Part shown: in pieces, positions 6,243-12,287 of the stretch
How the letters are laid out: each line of letters opens with the position of its first letter
How positions within the stretch are numbered: the stretch's first letter is position 1
Source of the DNA: Methylocystaceae bacterium
Lineage (GTDB): Bacteria; Pseudomonadota; Alphaproteobacteria; Rhizobiales; Beijerinckiaceae
Direction of reading: 5' to 3'
Length of the DNA stretch: 15,962 nt
NCBI GenBank assembly: GCA_003152255.1
Contig: PLZT01000478.1
Span: 1 to 15,962, forward strand
The notes under the pieces: generated by a model
Databases searched by the model: none
The model's input: only the letters and a program-made list of their open reading frames with translations
What the model was told of the DNA's origin: nothing
Position numbers and translations under genes: made by a program

Positions 6243-7520
6243 ATGCCTCGCGAGAAAATCAGCAAGAGGACCGTGGACGCGTTGCAATGGACGCCGCCGG
6301 GGCCGCCGCAGCAATTCCTATGGGATACCGCCTTGCGCGGTTTTGGCGTCTATGCGCTCGCCTCAGGACAAAAAACCTACGTTGTCCAGTTCAGGCGCGA
6401 CGGCCGATCACAGCGCGTCAAGATCGGGCCCCATGGGCCGGTGACGCCGGAGCAGGCACGAGATGAAGCCAAGAGACTGCTCGGTCGCATCGTGGACGGC
6501 GCCGACCCGAATGCAGAAAAGCGCGAACGCCGCGCCGCGCGCACGGTGAATGCCGTCGCCGATGAATTTCTCGCTCACGTCGACGAAATGCGGAAACCGC
6601 GGACCGCTGCGGAATATCGCCGCCTCGCCGATCTGCATATCCGGCCTGCGCTCGGCTCCGCCACCATGCGCGAAGTGAAGCGCGCGGACCTTGCCGGGCT
6701 GCGGGCAGCGCTGCGTGAGACGCCGATCATGGCGAATCGCGTGCTCGCGGTGTTTGGCTCTATGTGGAGCCATGCCGCGAAGGTCGGCGACGTTGAAGCC
6801 GACGCAAACCCGGTTCGCGGTATCGAGCGCTATCGTGAGCGGGCGCGCGAGCGGTTCCTATCCGTCGACGAACTCACGCGCATCGGCGACGCGCTGCGAC
6901 TCGGCGAGACCGAGGGCTTGCCCTACCAGGTGAACGAAGCCAAGCCGGCCGCCAAGCACGCGGCGAAGTCCGACAATCGCCGCGTCGTGCTCGATCCCTT
7001 CGCCGTCGCGGCGCTGCGACTCTTGATGCTAACCGGCGCTCGCCTCCGCGAAATTCTGGACGCGCAATGGTCGCAGGTCGATTTTGACCGCGGCATCCTG
7101 TTCCTGGCCGACTCGAAGACCGGGCGCAAGCCGGTCTATTTGAGCGCCGCCGCGCTCGCCATCTTGGCCGCGCTTCCGCGCATCGAAGGCAATCCGCACG
7201 TCATTGCCGGGGCCAAAGCCGGACAACCGCGACATGACCTTCATAAGCCGTGGGACGCCGTGAGGCGCGCGGCCGCACTGGACGGCGTGCGGCTGCACGA
7301 CTTGCGCCACAGCTTCGCGTCCTTCGGCGCCGGCGCTTCGCTCGGGCTCCCGATCATTGGCAAGCTGCTCGGACACAGCCAAGCGGCGACGACGCAGCGT
7401 TATGCGCATCTCGCCGACGATCCACTGCGGCGCGCGGTCGAAACCATCGGCGCGACCGTGGCGGCGGCGCTGGACGGGAAACCGGGCGCGGACGGCAAGC
7501 CAATCCGGGGGCGGAAATGA
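6243..7520 (+). CDS. int: Tyrosine-type site-specific integrase
   Basis: About 425 residues (429 from an alternative GTG at 6231). It recombines the element with the tRNA-Lys gene. Seen (numbering from 6231): N-terminal arm-binding/DUF4102-like segment to about residue 95 (ISKRTVDAL, LRGFGVYALASGQKTYVVQF), core-binding domain about 105-200 (AEYRRLADLHIRPALG), and a catalytic domain with R271 (TGARLREIL), K296 (SKTGRK), H356-x-x-R359 (LHDLRHSFAS), H382 (LLGHSQAATTQRY) and the nucleophile Y391. All catalytic residues are present. A charged, Ala/Lys-rich insertion at about 225-250 splits the catalytic domain entry. Start choice is uncertain because neither ATG 6243 nor GTG 6231 has a good ribosome binding site. 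Its stop overlaps the next gene (ATGA). Confidence 0.95.
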   Translation: MPREKISKRTVDALQWTPPGPPQQFLWDTALRGFGVYALASGQKTYVVQFRRDGRSQRVKIGPHGPVTPEQARDEAKRLLGRIVDGADPNAEKRERRAARTVNAVADEFLAHVDEMRKPRTAAEYRRLADLHIRPALGSATMREVKRADLAGLRAALRETPIMANRVLAVFGSMWSHAAKVGDVEADANPVRGIERYRERARERFLSVDELTRIGDALRLGETEGLPYQVNEAKPAAKHAAKSDNRRVVLDPFAVAALRLLMLTGARLREILDAQWSQVDFDRGILFLADSKTGRKPVYLSAAALAILAALPRIEGNPHVIAGAKAGQPRHDLHKPWDAVRRAAALDGVRLHDLRHSFASFGAGASLGLPIIGKLLGHSQAATTQRYAHLADDPLRRAVETIGATVAAALDGKPGADGKPIRGRK

Positions 7521-8281
7521 AACAGCGCCGCGCAATCGACCTCGAGCATCGCAAAAGGCTTGAGCGAGCTGCGAACGGATTGCCAGCCCACCTTCGCAAG
7601 GTTGGTGTGCTGGCGCTTCAAAATTATGAAGTCGATCGACTCGTCGACGCAGCATGTCGCATTTATGAAAGAGGCGACCCCGACAATGTGCGAAGCCTGT
7701 TGCGCCAAATCGTCGCGAAAGCCCATGCGGAGGCGAAAAAAGAACGCAGTCAACTGTTGCGGCAAATGTCGGCGGCGAAGCGTTTTGAAGATGAGTTGAG
7801 ACCGCGTATCGAAGAATTTGAGAAGGCCCTTGAGCCCGCACGAAAGATTGTTGCATGCGGCGAATGGGAGCGGCTGCAATTGGCGCTCCTTCAAGCGCCC
7901 GGCGTCTTGCGTGATATGGCCCTCCCGCAAGAGGGAATCGCAGCAAATGCGCTGCTCGAAGTTTTTGCGAACCTGCGCATCGCATCGCGCACAGGGGACG
8001 CGCGCGTAGCCACGCCGCGAGGCCGTCCGGCGGAAATTTACCCAAAAGCCGTCATCGAAACGTTGGCGCGTGAATGGGTGCGGACGTTCCCATGTTCTCC
8101 GCTAAAGAGCATAAATACGTTTCCGAAATCGCCGAAATCGCCGCAATCGGCGACCGGAATTTTCGCAGCTTTCGCGAAAGCCGCCTGGCACGATTTGGCG
8201 TTTGAGCCGGACGAACTCACCGTTGACCGATTGAACGGCGCCATTGCGACTGTGGGGGGAAATAGTCCGAAAACTGCCTGA
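7517..8281 (+). CDS. Unknown 254-aa charged helical protein coupled to int
   Basis: Starts at an ATG overlapping the int stop (ATGA), with GGGGGCGG just upstream, so it is translated along with the integrase. The first 150 residues are helical and charged (HAEAKKERSQLLRQM, RPRIEEFEKALEPARKI), suggesting a coiled-coil or helical bundle. After a GRPAEIYPKA segment comes FPKSPKSPQS at about residues 203-212, three 9-bp units in the DNA, and then a short C-terminal helix. I recognise no family. Coupling to int suggests a role in recombination control or early replication, but that is inference from position only. Confidence 0.8.
   Translation: MKQRRAIDLEHRKRLERAANGLPAHLRKVGVLALQNYEVDRLVDAACRIYERGDPDNVRSLLRQIVAKAHAEAKKERSQLLRQMSAAKRFEDELRPRIEEFEKALEPARKIVACGEWERLQLALLQAPGVLRDMALPQEGIAANALLEVFANLRIASRTGDARVATPRGRPAEIYPKAVIETLAREWVRTFPCSPLKSINTFPKSPKSPQSATGIFAAFAKAAWHDLAFEPDELTVDRLNGAIATVGGNSPKTA
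8123..8149 (+). repeat. Three tandem 9-bp units inside the 254-aa gene
   Basis: CCGAAATCG, CCGAAATCG, CCGCAATCG in tandem and in frame, encoding the repeated PKS/PQS of FPKSPKSPQS. The reverse strand would read FGDFGN, the same proline-lysine / Phe-Gly pattern seen in the TTTTGGCAG repeats further right. Confidence 0.8.
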
Positions 8282-8290
8282 TAAAATTTA

Positions 8291-8311
8291 TTTAGCCCGA
8301 TAGAGGCTAAA
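8291..8311. promoter_or_regulatory. Inverted repeat upstream of the AlpA-like gene
   Basis: TTTAGCC, 7-nt spacer, GGCTAAA: a perfect 7-bp dyad in the 78-bp gap between the 254-aa gene and the AlpA-like gene. No T tract follows, so it is more likely an operator or mRNA hairpin than a terminator. The half-site resembles CTAAA/TTTAG elements before the terminase small-subunit gene. Confidence 0.45.
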
Positions 8312-8359
8312 GGCCGATTGCGGCATTTTCATCTCGCTTCATCAAGTTAGGAGAGCGAG

Positions 8360-8629
8360 ATGGAAGAGCGGCTATACCTCAATACAGACAACGCATCGCA
8401 ATACGTCGAGAACAAATTTGGGCGCCCTTGCTCCGCGAACCTATTGACGAAACTTGCATCGCAGGGCGGCGGTCCGAAACATGTGAAAATCGGTCGTTTT
8501 CGCGCCTATGCGCCACAATGGCTCGACGAATGGGTTTTGCCCCAAATCACCAAGCCGAGGCACTCAACATCCGATGAGCCCTCCCGCAAGGGGCTGTCCT
8601 CGGCCTCCGATCGCCCGGAAGCCGCGTAA
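8360..8629 (+). CDS. AlpA/MerR-type small DNA-binding protein, probable excisionase or activator
   Basis: An 89-residue protein starting MEERLYLNTDNASQYVENKF with AGGAG at a good distance before the ATG. Residues about 5-60 look like the winged helix-turn-helix of phage AlpA/Xis proteins: a first helix (DNASQYVENKFG), a second (SANLLTKLASQG) and the wing GPKHVKIGRFRAYAPQWLDEWV. The last 25 residues are polar and probably disordered. Such proteins either direct excision with the integrase or switch on early genes of satellites. It is the only candidate here for the directionality factor. It abuts the next gene (TAA then TTG). Confidence 0.75.
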   Translation: MEERLYLNTDNASQYVENKFGRPCSANLLTKLASQGGGPKHVKIGRFRAYAPQWLDEWVLPQITKPRHSTSDEPSRKGLSSASDRPEAA

Positions 8630-8953
8630 TTGGCGCCCTCATATGCGGCGAGGGCCGCGCGTTCGCGCGATGCGGACGGCGACCCCCAAATTGTCGAACG
8701 GCTTGCCGGCGCGCTCGATACGACAAATAAGCAAAATCTCCCTCGCGGGCAATGGAATTCCGAAGCCAACTGGCTTCGGCGGGATTTCATTGGCGAGAGC
8801 GCCTCCATTCTCGAAAGCCTGGCTGTGAGCCTTCGCGAGGCGAGCTTTCGCGGGAGCGATATCGAGGCCGGCGTGCATCTTCGTCAAATTCGCGCTGTGG
8901 TCGTCGCCACGATATCGAGCTTCAAGGAAATCAACACGGAGGGCACCCAATGA
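8630..8953 (+). CDS. Unknown 107-aa protein
   Basis: Uses a TTG start directly after the preceding TAA, with a weak GGAAG upstream; no in-frame ATG is available near the 5' end. Its stop overlaps the DUF3987 start (ATGA). The C-terminal half, from about NWLRRDFIGESASILESLAV to FKEINTEG, looks like two or three amphipathic helices. No family recognised. Its position suggests a small partner of the replication protein, but the function is unknown. Confidence 0.6.
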   Translation: MAPSYAARAARSRDADGDPQIVERLAGALDTTNKQNLPRGQWNSEANWLRRDFIGESASILESLAVSLREASFRGSDIEAGVHLRQIRAVVVATISSFKEINTEGTQ

Positions 8954-10617
8954 GCAGCGCCTATCCTGACGATTTCCAGACTTGGCCGGAAGATCGCCGC
9001 AATGATTATTTCGCCAAGGCGGCGAGCGATTATCACCGGCACAAGGCCGATGGCGCCACGCAAGGCAAATGGCCCAGGCCGAAGCCGTTGCCTGACGGGC
9101 TCTTGCCCGTTGCGGCGTTCGACCTTGATTTCCTGCCCGCGAGGATTGGCCCTTGGGTTGCGGACATCTCGGAAAGGATGCAATGCCCGGTCGATTTTGT
9201 CGCCATTCCCGCCGTGGTGGCGCTGGGTTCCGTTCTCGGTCGCAAGATCGGTATTCGCCCGCAACGTAAAACCGATTGGATCGAGGTTCCGAACCTGTGG
9301 GGCTTCATTGTCGGCCGGCCAGGCGCGATGAAATCGCCCGCCATGACGGAAGCCCTCAAGCCCCTTCATCGACTTGAGGCCGATGCGCGCAAAGAGAACG
9401 AGGGCACTCTCAAAGCTTTCGCGAAGGAACTGGCTCTTCACAAAATAACGAAAGACGAAGGCTCTAAGGCGGCGCGAAAGGCCATCAAGAGCGGCGACGA
9501 CGCCGCCGACTTTATCGACGTTGACGAGCCCGAGCAGCCGAAAGCAAAACGCTATGTCGTAAACGATACGTCGTATGAAGCACTCGGCGAAATTCTCGCG
9601 GACAATCCAAATGGCGTTCTGGCATTTAGAGACGAACTCGTTTCGCTCCTAAAGACGTTGGACCGCGAGGAATATGCAGCGGCGCGCGGCTTCTTTTTGA
9701 CGGCATGGAACGGCACGAGCGGTTACACCTTCGACCGCATCATGCGCGGCAAGACACATATCGAGGCCGCGTGTTTATCACTCATGGGGTCGACGCAGCC
9801 AGGTCGTATCGCTGAATACATGCGCCGCGCCATGGCCGGGGGAGCCGGCGATGACGGGCTTATTCAAAGGTTCAGTCTGCTGGTCTGGCCCGATCAGGGG
9901 CCAGAGTGGAAGGAAGTTGACCGCTTTCCCGACACGGCCGCGCGTCAAGCCGCCTACACGACTTTTGGCAGTTTTGGCAGTTTCGACCCCTTGGCCATTG
10001 GCGCGCAAACAGACGATTATGAAAGCCTGCCGTTCCTTCATTTCGACAGCGACGCGCAGGGCGTCTTCTCCGAGTGGCGCGCAGAGCTTGAGGTGCGGCT
10101 TCGCGGCGGCAATCTGCACCAGGCGCTGGAGAGCCACCTCGCCAAATATCGAAAGCTTGTTCCCTCGCTGGCGTTGATAAACCACCTGGCGGATGGCGGC
10201 GTTGGCTCGGTTGGCGAGGCCGCAATCCTTCGCGCCCTAGCTTTCTCCGAATACCTGGAAACCCATGCTAGGCGGGCTTACGCAGCCGGAACCGAGGCGG
10301 AAACTGCTACGGCGAAAGCCATCATCGCACACATTCGGAAGGGCGATCTTCCTGACGGGTTCACGGCGCGGGACTTGTCGCGAAATCAATGGTCGGGCCT
10401 CGATGACCTCGACCAAGTGAAATCGGGTCTCGACCTGCTCTCGGATTTTGATTGGCTCGCGCCAGCGACAATCCAAACTGGCGGACGTCCGCGCACAACC
10501 TATTCCGTCAATCCCCTCATTTTCCATGGGAGCCCGCCGGAGGGATGGAAGCCCGCGCCCACTCCACAACCTGCGACTGCGAATGGCGGCTATCGGCGCC
10601 GCGAAGGCGCGATTTAG
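8950..10617 (+). CDS. DUF3987-family primase/helicase-like replication ATPase
   Basis: 555 residues from the ATG overlapping the previous stop, with GGAGG 7 nt upstream; this start is preferred to the longer open frame. DUF3987 proteins occur in phages and islands and are thought to work in replication as primase-associated ATPases. Seen: P-loop-like GRPGAMKSP at 122-130, acidic AFRDEL at 225-230 (Walker B-like), GSTQPGRI at 280-287, and GGAGDDGLIQRF at 297-308 with an arginine well placed as a finger. After the core, TFGSFGSF is encoded by a 9-bp tandem repeat. The C-terminal part (about 440-530) resembles a winged helix (LPDGFTARDLSRNQW, RPRTTYSVNP). The gene leads a tight block with the next two genes, ending in ssb. 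Confidence 0.82.
   Translation: MSSAYPDDFQTWPEDRRNDYFAKAASDYHRHKADGATQGKWPRPKPLPDGLLPVAAFDLDFLPARIGPWVADISERMQCPVDFVAIPAVVALGSVLGRKIGIRPQRKTDWIEVPNLWGFIVGRPGAMKSPAMTEALKPLHRLEADARKENEGTLKAFAKELALHKITKDEGSKAARKAIKSGDDAADFIDVDEPEQPKAKRYVVNDTSYEALGEILADNPNGVLAFRDELVSLLKTLDREEYAAARGFFLTAWNGTSGYTFDRIMRGKTHIEAACLSLMGSTQPGRIAEYMRRAMAGGAGDDGLIQRFSLLVWPDQGPEWKEVDRFPDTAARQAAYTTFGSFGSFDPLAIGAQTDDYESLPFLHFDSDAQGVFSEWRAELEVRLRGGNLHQALESHLAKYRKLVPSLALINHLADGGVGSVGEAAILRALAFSEYLETHARRAYAAGTEAETATAKAIIAHIRKGDLPDGFTARDLSRNQWSGLDDLDQVKSGLDLLSDFDWLAPATIQTGGRPRTTYSVNPLIFHGSPPEGWKPAPTPQPATANGGYRRREGAI
9963..9980 (+). repeat. 18-bp copy of TTTTGGCAGTTTTGGCAG inside the DUF3987 gene
   Basis: Two perfect 9-bp units TTTTGGCAG, followed by a partial third (TTT). 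Encodes FGSFGS. Identical in sequence to the right arm of the inverted repeat at 10688-10749, 769 bp downstream. Confidence 0.9.
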
Positions 10618-10627
10618 GAGGACTCGG

Positions 10628-11032
10628 ATGACCAGCTATCTCGCGCGACTCAAGGCAATCGTTTCCGAAAAGGGGACACCCCACGAACTGCCAAAACTGC
10701 CAAAAGCCCCAGCCGAACTGCCAAAACCCCCTTTTGGCAGTTTTGGCAGCGAGGAGGGTAGGCATGTTTTGAAATTCGATGTGGAACCCACGGCTTCCGG
10801 TGATGGCCCTTCGACGCCTGCCGCACCTTCCGTCATGGTTGCATCCCTCGATGACCGCCGCGCCGCAGTGGAGGCGATGCGGGACGCCATGAGCGCCGAG
10901 ACCGCCGCGCACCAGGACTGGCACAAGCAACCAGTCGAAGGATGGCGTGAAGGGCGCCTGGAAATTCGCAGCGTGATCGACGGCTCGACGACCGTGATCC
11001 GCTTCCCCAGGCCGAAGGGGAGGCAACCATGA
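10628..11032 (+). CDS. Unknown 134-aa protein with PK/FGS repeat linker
   Basis: ATG preceded by AGGAGG at 10617-10622, a strong site overlapping the stop of the DUF3987 gene; its own stop overlaps ssb (ATGA). Residues about 1-17 form a short helix; 18-42 are the linker HELPKLPKAPAELPKPPFGS and FGS, encoded by the inverted 9-bp repeats; about 70-134 form a small domain (DDRRAAVEAMRDAMSAE, then beta-like RLEIRSVIDGSTTVIRFPRP). No known family. Sitting between a replication ATPase and SSB, it may be a replication accessory factor, or its DNA may matter more than its protein. Confidence 0.7.
   Translation: MTSYLARLKAIVSEKGTPHELPKLPKAPAELPKPPFGSFGSEEGRHVLKFDVEPTASGDGPSTPAAPSVMVASLDDRRAAVEAMRDAMSAETAAHQDWHKQPVEGWREGRLEIRSVIDGSTTVIRFPRPKGRQP
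10688..10749. repeat. Perfect 18-bp inverted repeat made of 9-bp units
   Basis: Left arm CTGCCAAAACTGCCAAAA (10688-10705), right arm TTTTGGCAGTTTTGGCAG (10732-10749), exact complements, with a 26-nt spacer holding a fifth unit CTGCCAAAA (10718-10726). Could form a long hairpin or a cluster of protein-binding sites. No T tract and it lies in mid-gene, so it is not an obvious terminator. Confidence 0.9.
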
Positions 11033-11448
11033 GCGCGCACGTCTTAATCAGCGGAGTGCTCTATCGCCAGCCGGAACAGCGCACGAGCAAGGCCGGCAAG
11101 CCCTTCGTTACCGCGACCATCCGCGCCAAGGACGGCGACGGCGCTCAATTCTGGCGCGTCACCGCGTTTTTAGAAACCGTTTGCGGAGAGCTGTTGCACT
11201 TGTCGGATGGCGACAGCCTATCAGTCCAAGGAACCATGAAGGCTGAACTCTATCAGCCGGACGGCGGGGAGCCGCGCATTAGCCTGTCCGTCATCGCCGA
11301 CGCTGTGCTCGCCCTACGCCAGCCGCCCCGCGAACGGAAAGCCGAGCCGAAACCCACAACGTCCCGGAGGCGGGACAATGCCGACAGCATGAGCCATTCC
11401 GGTTCCGGCGAGACCAATCCCGAACTCAACGATGCAATCCCATTTTGA
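11029..11448 (+). CDS. ssb: Single-stranded DNA-binding protein
   Basis: 139 residues. Coats ssDNA during element replication and recruits partners. Seen: OB-fold pattern from about residue 3 to 100 (HVLISGVLYRQPEQRTSKAG, FVTATIRAKDGDGAQFWRVTAF, DSLSVQGTMKAELY, PRISLSVIADAVLAL), a disordered Ser/Arg/Pro linker, and a C-terminal tip NDAIPF that keeps the IPF end by which SSB binds its partners. GGGGAGG lies 5 nt before the ATG, which overlaps the previous stop. Shorter than chromosomal SSB of alphaproteobacteria, as usual for phage versions. Last gene of the replication block. Confidence 0.9.
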   Translation: MSAHVLISGVLYRQPEQRTSKAGKPFVTATIRAKDGDGAQFWRVTAFLETVCGELLHLSDGDSLSVQGTMKAELYQPDGGEPRISLSVIADAVLALRQPPRERKAEPKPTTSRRRDNADSMSHSGSGETNPELNDAIPF

Positions 11449-11475
11449 GGGACAGGCGGAAACGGAGAAATGCCA

Positions 11476-11559
11476 ATGATATCAATAACTTACCAGGGTC
11501 CTTCCCCCGACCTGGGGGAACACACGGGTCGCGCGCGAGAGCCCGTCAGCGCAACTTAA
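11476..11559 (+). CDS. Possible 27-aa leader peptide
   Basis: MISITYQGPSPDLGEHTGRA and seven more residues, with GGAG 8 nt before the ATG (an alternative ATG lies 6 bp upstream). It sits in the 155-bp gap between ssb and the terminase genes and contains the hairpin at 11502-11520. Spacing and ribosome binding site are plausible, but length is too short to rule out chance. Confidence 0.3.
   Translation: MISITYQGPSPDLGEHTGRAREPVSAT
11502..11520. other. GC hairpin between ssb and terS
   Basis: TTCCCCC, loop GACCT, GGGGGAA: a perfect 7-bp stem. No U tract follows (CACACGG), so it is not a classical rho-independent terminator; it may slow ribosomes or polymerase, or bind a protein. Confidence 0.5.
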
Positions 11560-11570
11560 AGACGAAATTC

Positions 11571-11604
11571 GGAGCCTAAAGTTTAGGAACGGAGCTAAAG
11601 TTAA
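11571..11604. promoter_or_regulatory. CTAAAGTT repeat and palindrome before terS: candidate operator
   Basis: GGAGCCTAAAGTTTAGG contains the palindrome CCTAAA-G-TTTAGG (11575-11587). Twenty bases on, GGAGCTAAAGTTA repeats most of it (11591-11603). The second copy includes the GGAG ribosome binding site (11591-11594) and runs up to the ATG at 11604, so binding here could block translation or transcription of the packaging genes. Confidence 0.5.
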
Positions 11605-12287
11605 TGGCCGATATCGTGTCGAAGGGCGAGTTCGCGGCGCTGCTTGGCGTGACGCCGGGGCGCGTGAGTCAATGGCTCTCCGCAAAGCAAATCAGCGGGG
11701 CGGCGATCGTCGGCTCCGGTCACCGGGCTCGCATCCTCGTTTCCGTCGCGCGGGAGCAACTCAAGCGCAATCTCGACATTGACCAAAGCCTCGGCATGAA
11801 CGGCAAGGCGAGCCTGGGAGAGCGGAAACAGGCCGCCAGCGGCGCGAATTGCAACCCAGCCGGCAACCTAGCACCCGCGCCGTCCGAGCCAATCAGCAAA
11901 CCGCCTCAACCGCGTGACGACAGCGATGATGATGCGACGCTTGAGGAGCGGATCAAACGGCAACGCCTCGATCAGCTCGCGCTGGCAAACGAAAAAGCGC
12001 GGGAGGAAGCGGCGGCGAGGTCCGGGCGCTACGTCAGAGCGGATTCCTCGAGGCAGGAAATGGGACGGATCGCCTCGCGAATGGTCGCGGCGTTCGATGG
12101 CGCGCTTGGCGAATTTGCGAGCGCGATCGCGGCGAAATCTAACCTCTCGCCGAGGGATGCCCTGCATATCCTCCGCAGCGCCTTTCACGAGGTTCGTGCT
12201 CGCAACAGCCAACGGGAGAGACAGGCCGCCGAGGCGCTGCCGAAATTGATCGACGATGATGGCTCAGAGGAGGCGGCCGCCAGATGA
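11604..12287 (+). CDS. Phage terminase small subunit (Nu1-like)
   Basis: 227 residues. Recognises element DNA and presents it to the large subunit for packaging. Seen: N-terminal helix-turn-helix at about 5-45 (SKGEFAALLGVTPGRVSQWL, then HRARILVSVAREQL), a flexible Pro/Asp-rich region about 75-113, and a long helical C-terminal part (EERIKRQRLDQLALANEKAR, QEMGRIASRMVAAFDGAL) typical of terminase-binding and oligomerising regions in Nu1-type proteins. GGAG lies 9 nt before the ATG. The stop overlaps the large subunit start (ATGA). The immediate GpA neighbour supports the call. Confidence 0.78.
   Translation: MADIVSKGEFAALLGVTPGRVSQWLSAKQISGAAIVGSGHRARILVSVAREQLKRNLDIDQSLGMNGKASLGERKQAASGANCNPAGNLAPAPSEPISKPPQPRDDSDDDATLEERIKRQRLDQLALANEKAREEAAARSGRYVRADSSRQEMGRIASRMVAAFDGALGEFASAIAAKSNLSPRDALHILRSAFHEVRARNSQRERQAAEALPKLIDDDGSEEAAAR

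Noticed and set aside
7029..8045. 338-residue minus-strand open frame
   Set aside because: Antisense to the integrase and the coupled 254-aa gene; Arg/Pro/Ala-rich noise with no motif.
9963..10749. The 9-bp repeats as a CRISPR array
   Set aside because: Units are 9 bp, tandem, in both orientations, in frame within genes, without spacers of regular length; no cas gene nearby.
11502..11520. TTCCCCC/GGGGGAA hairpin as the ssb terminator
   Set aside because: No T tract follows on either strand; kept as an unexplained hairpin instead.
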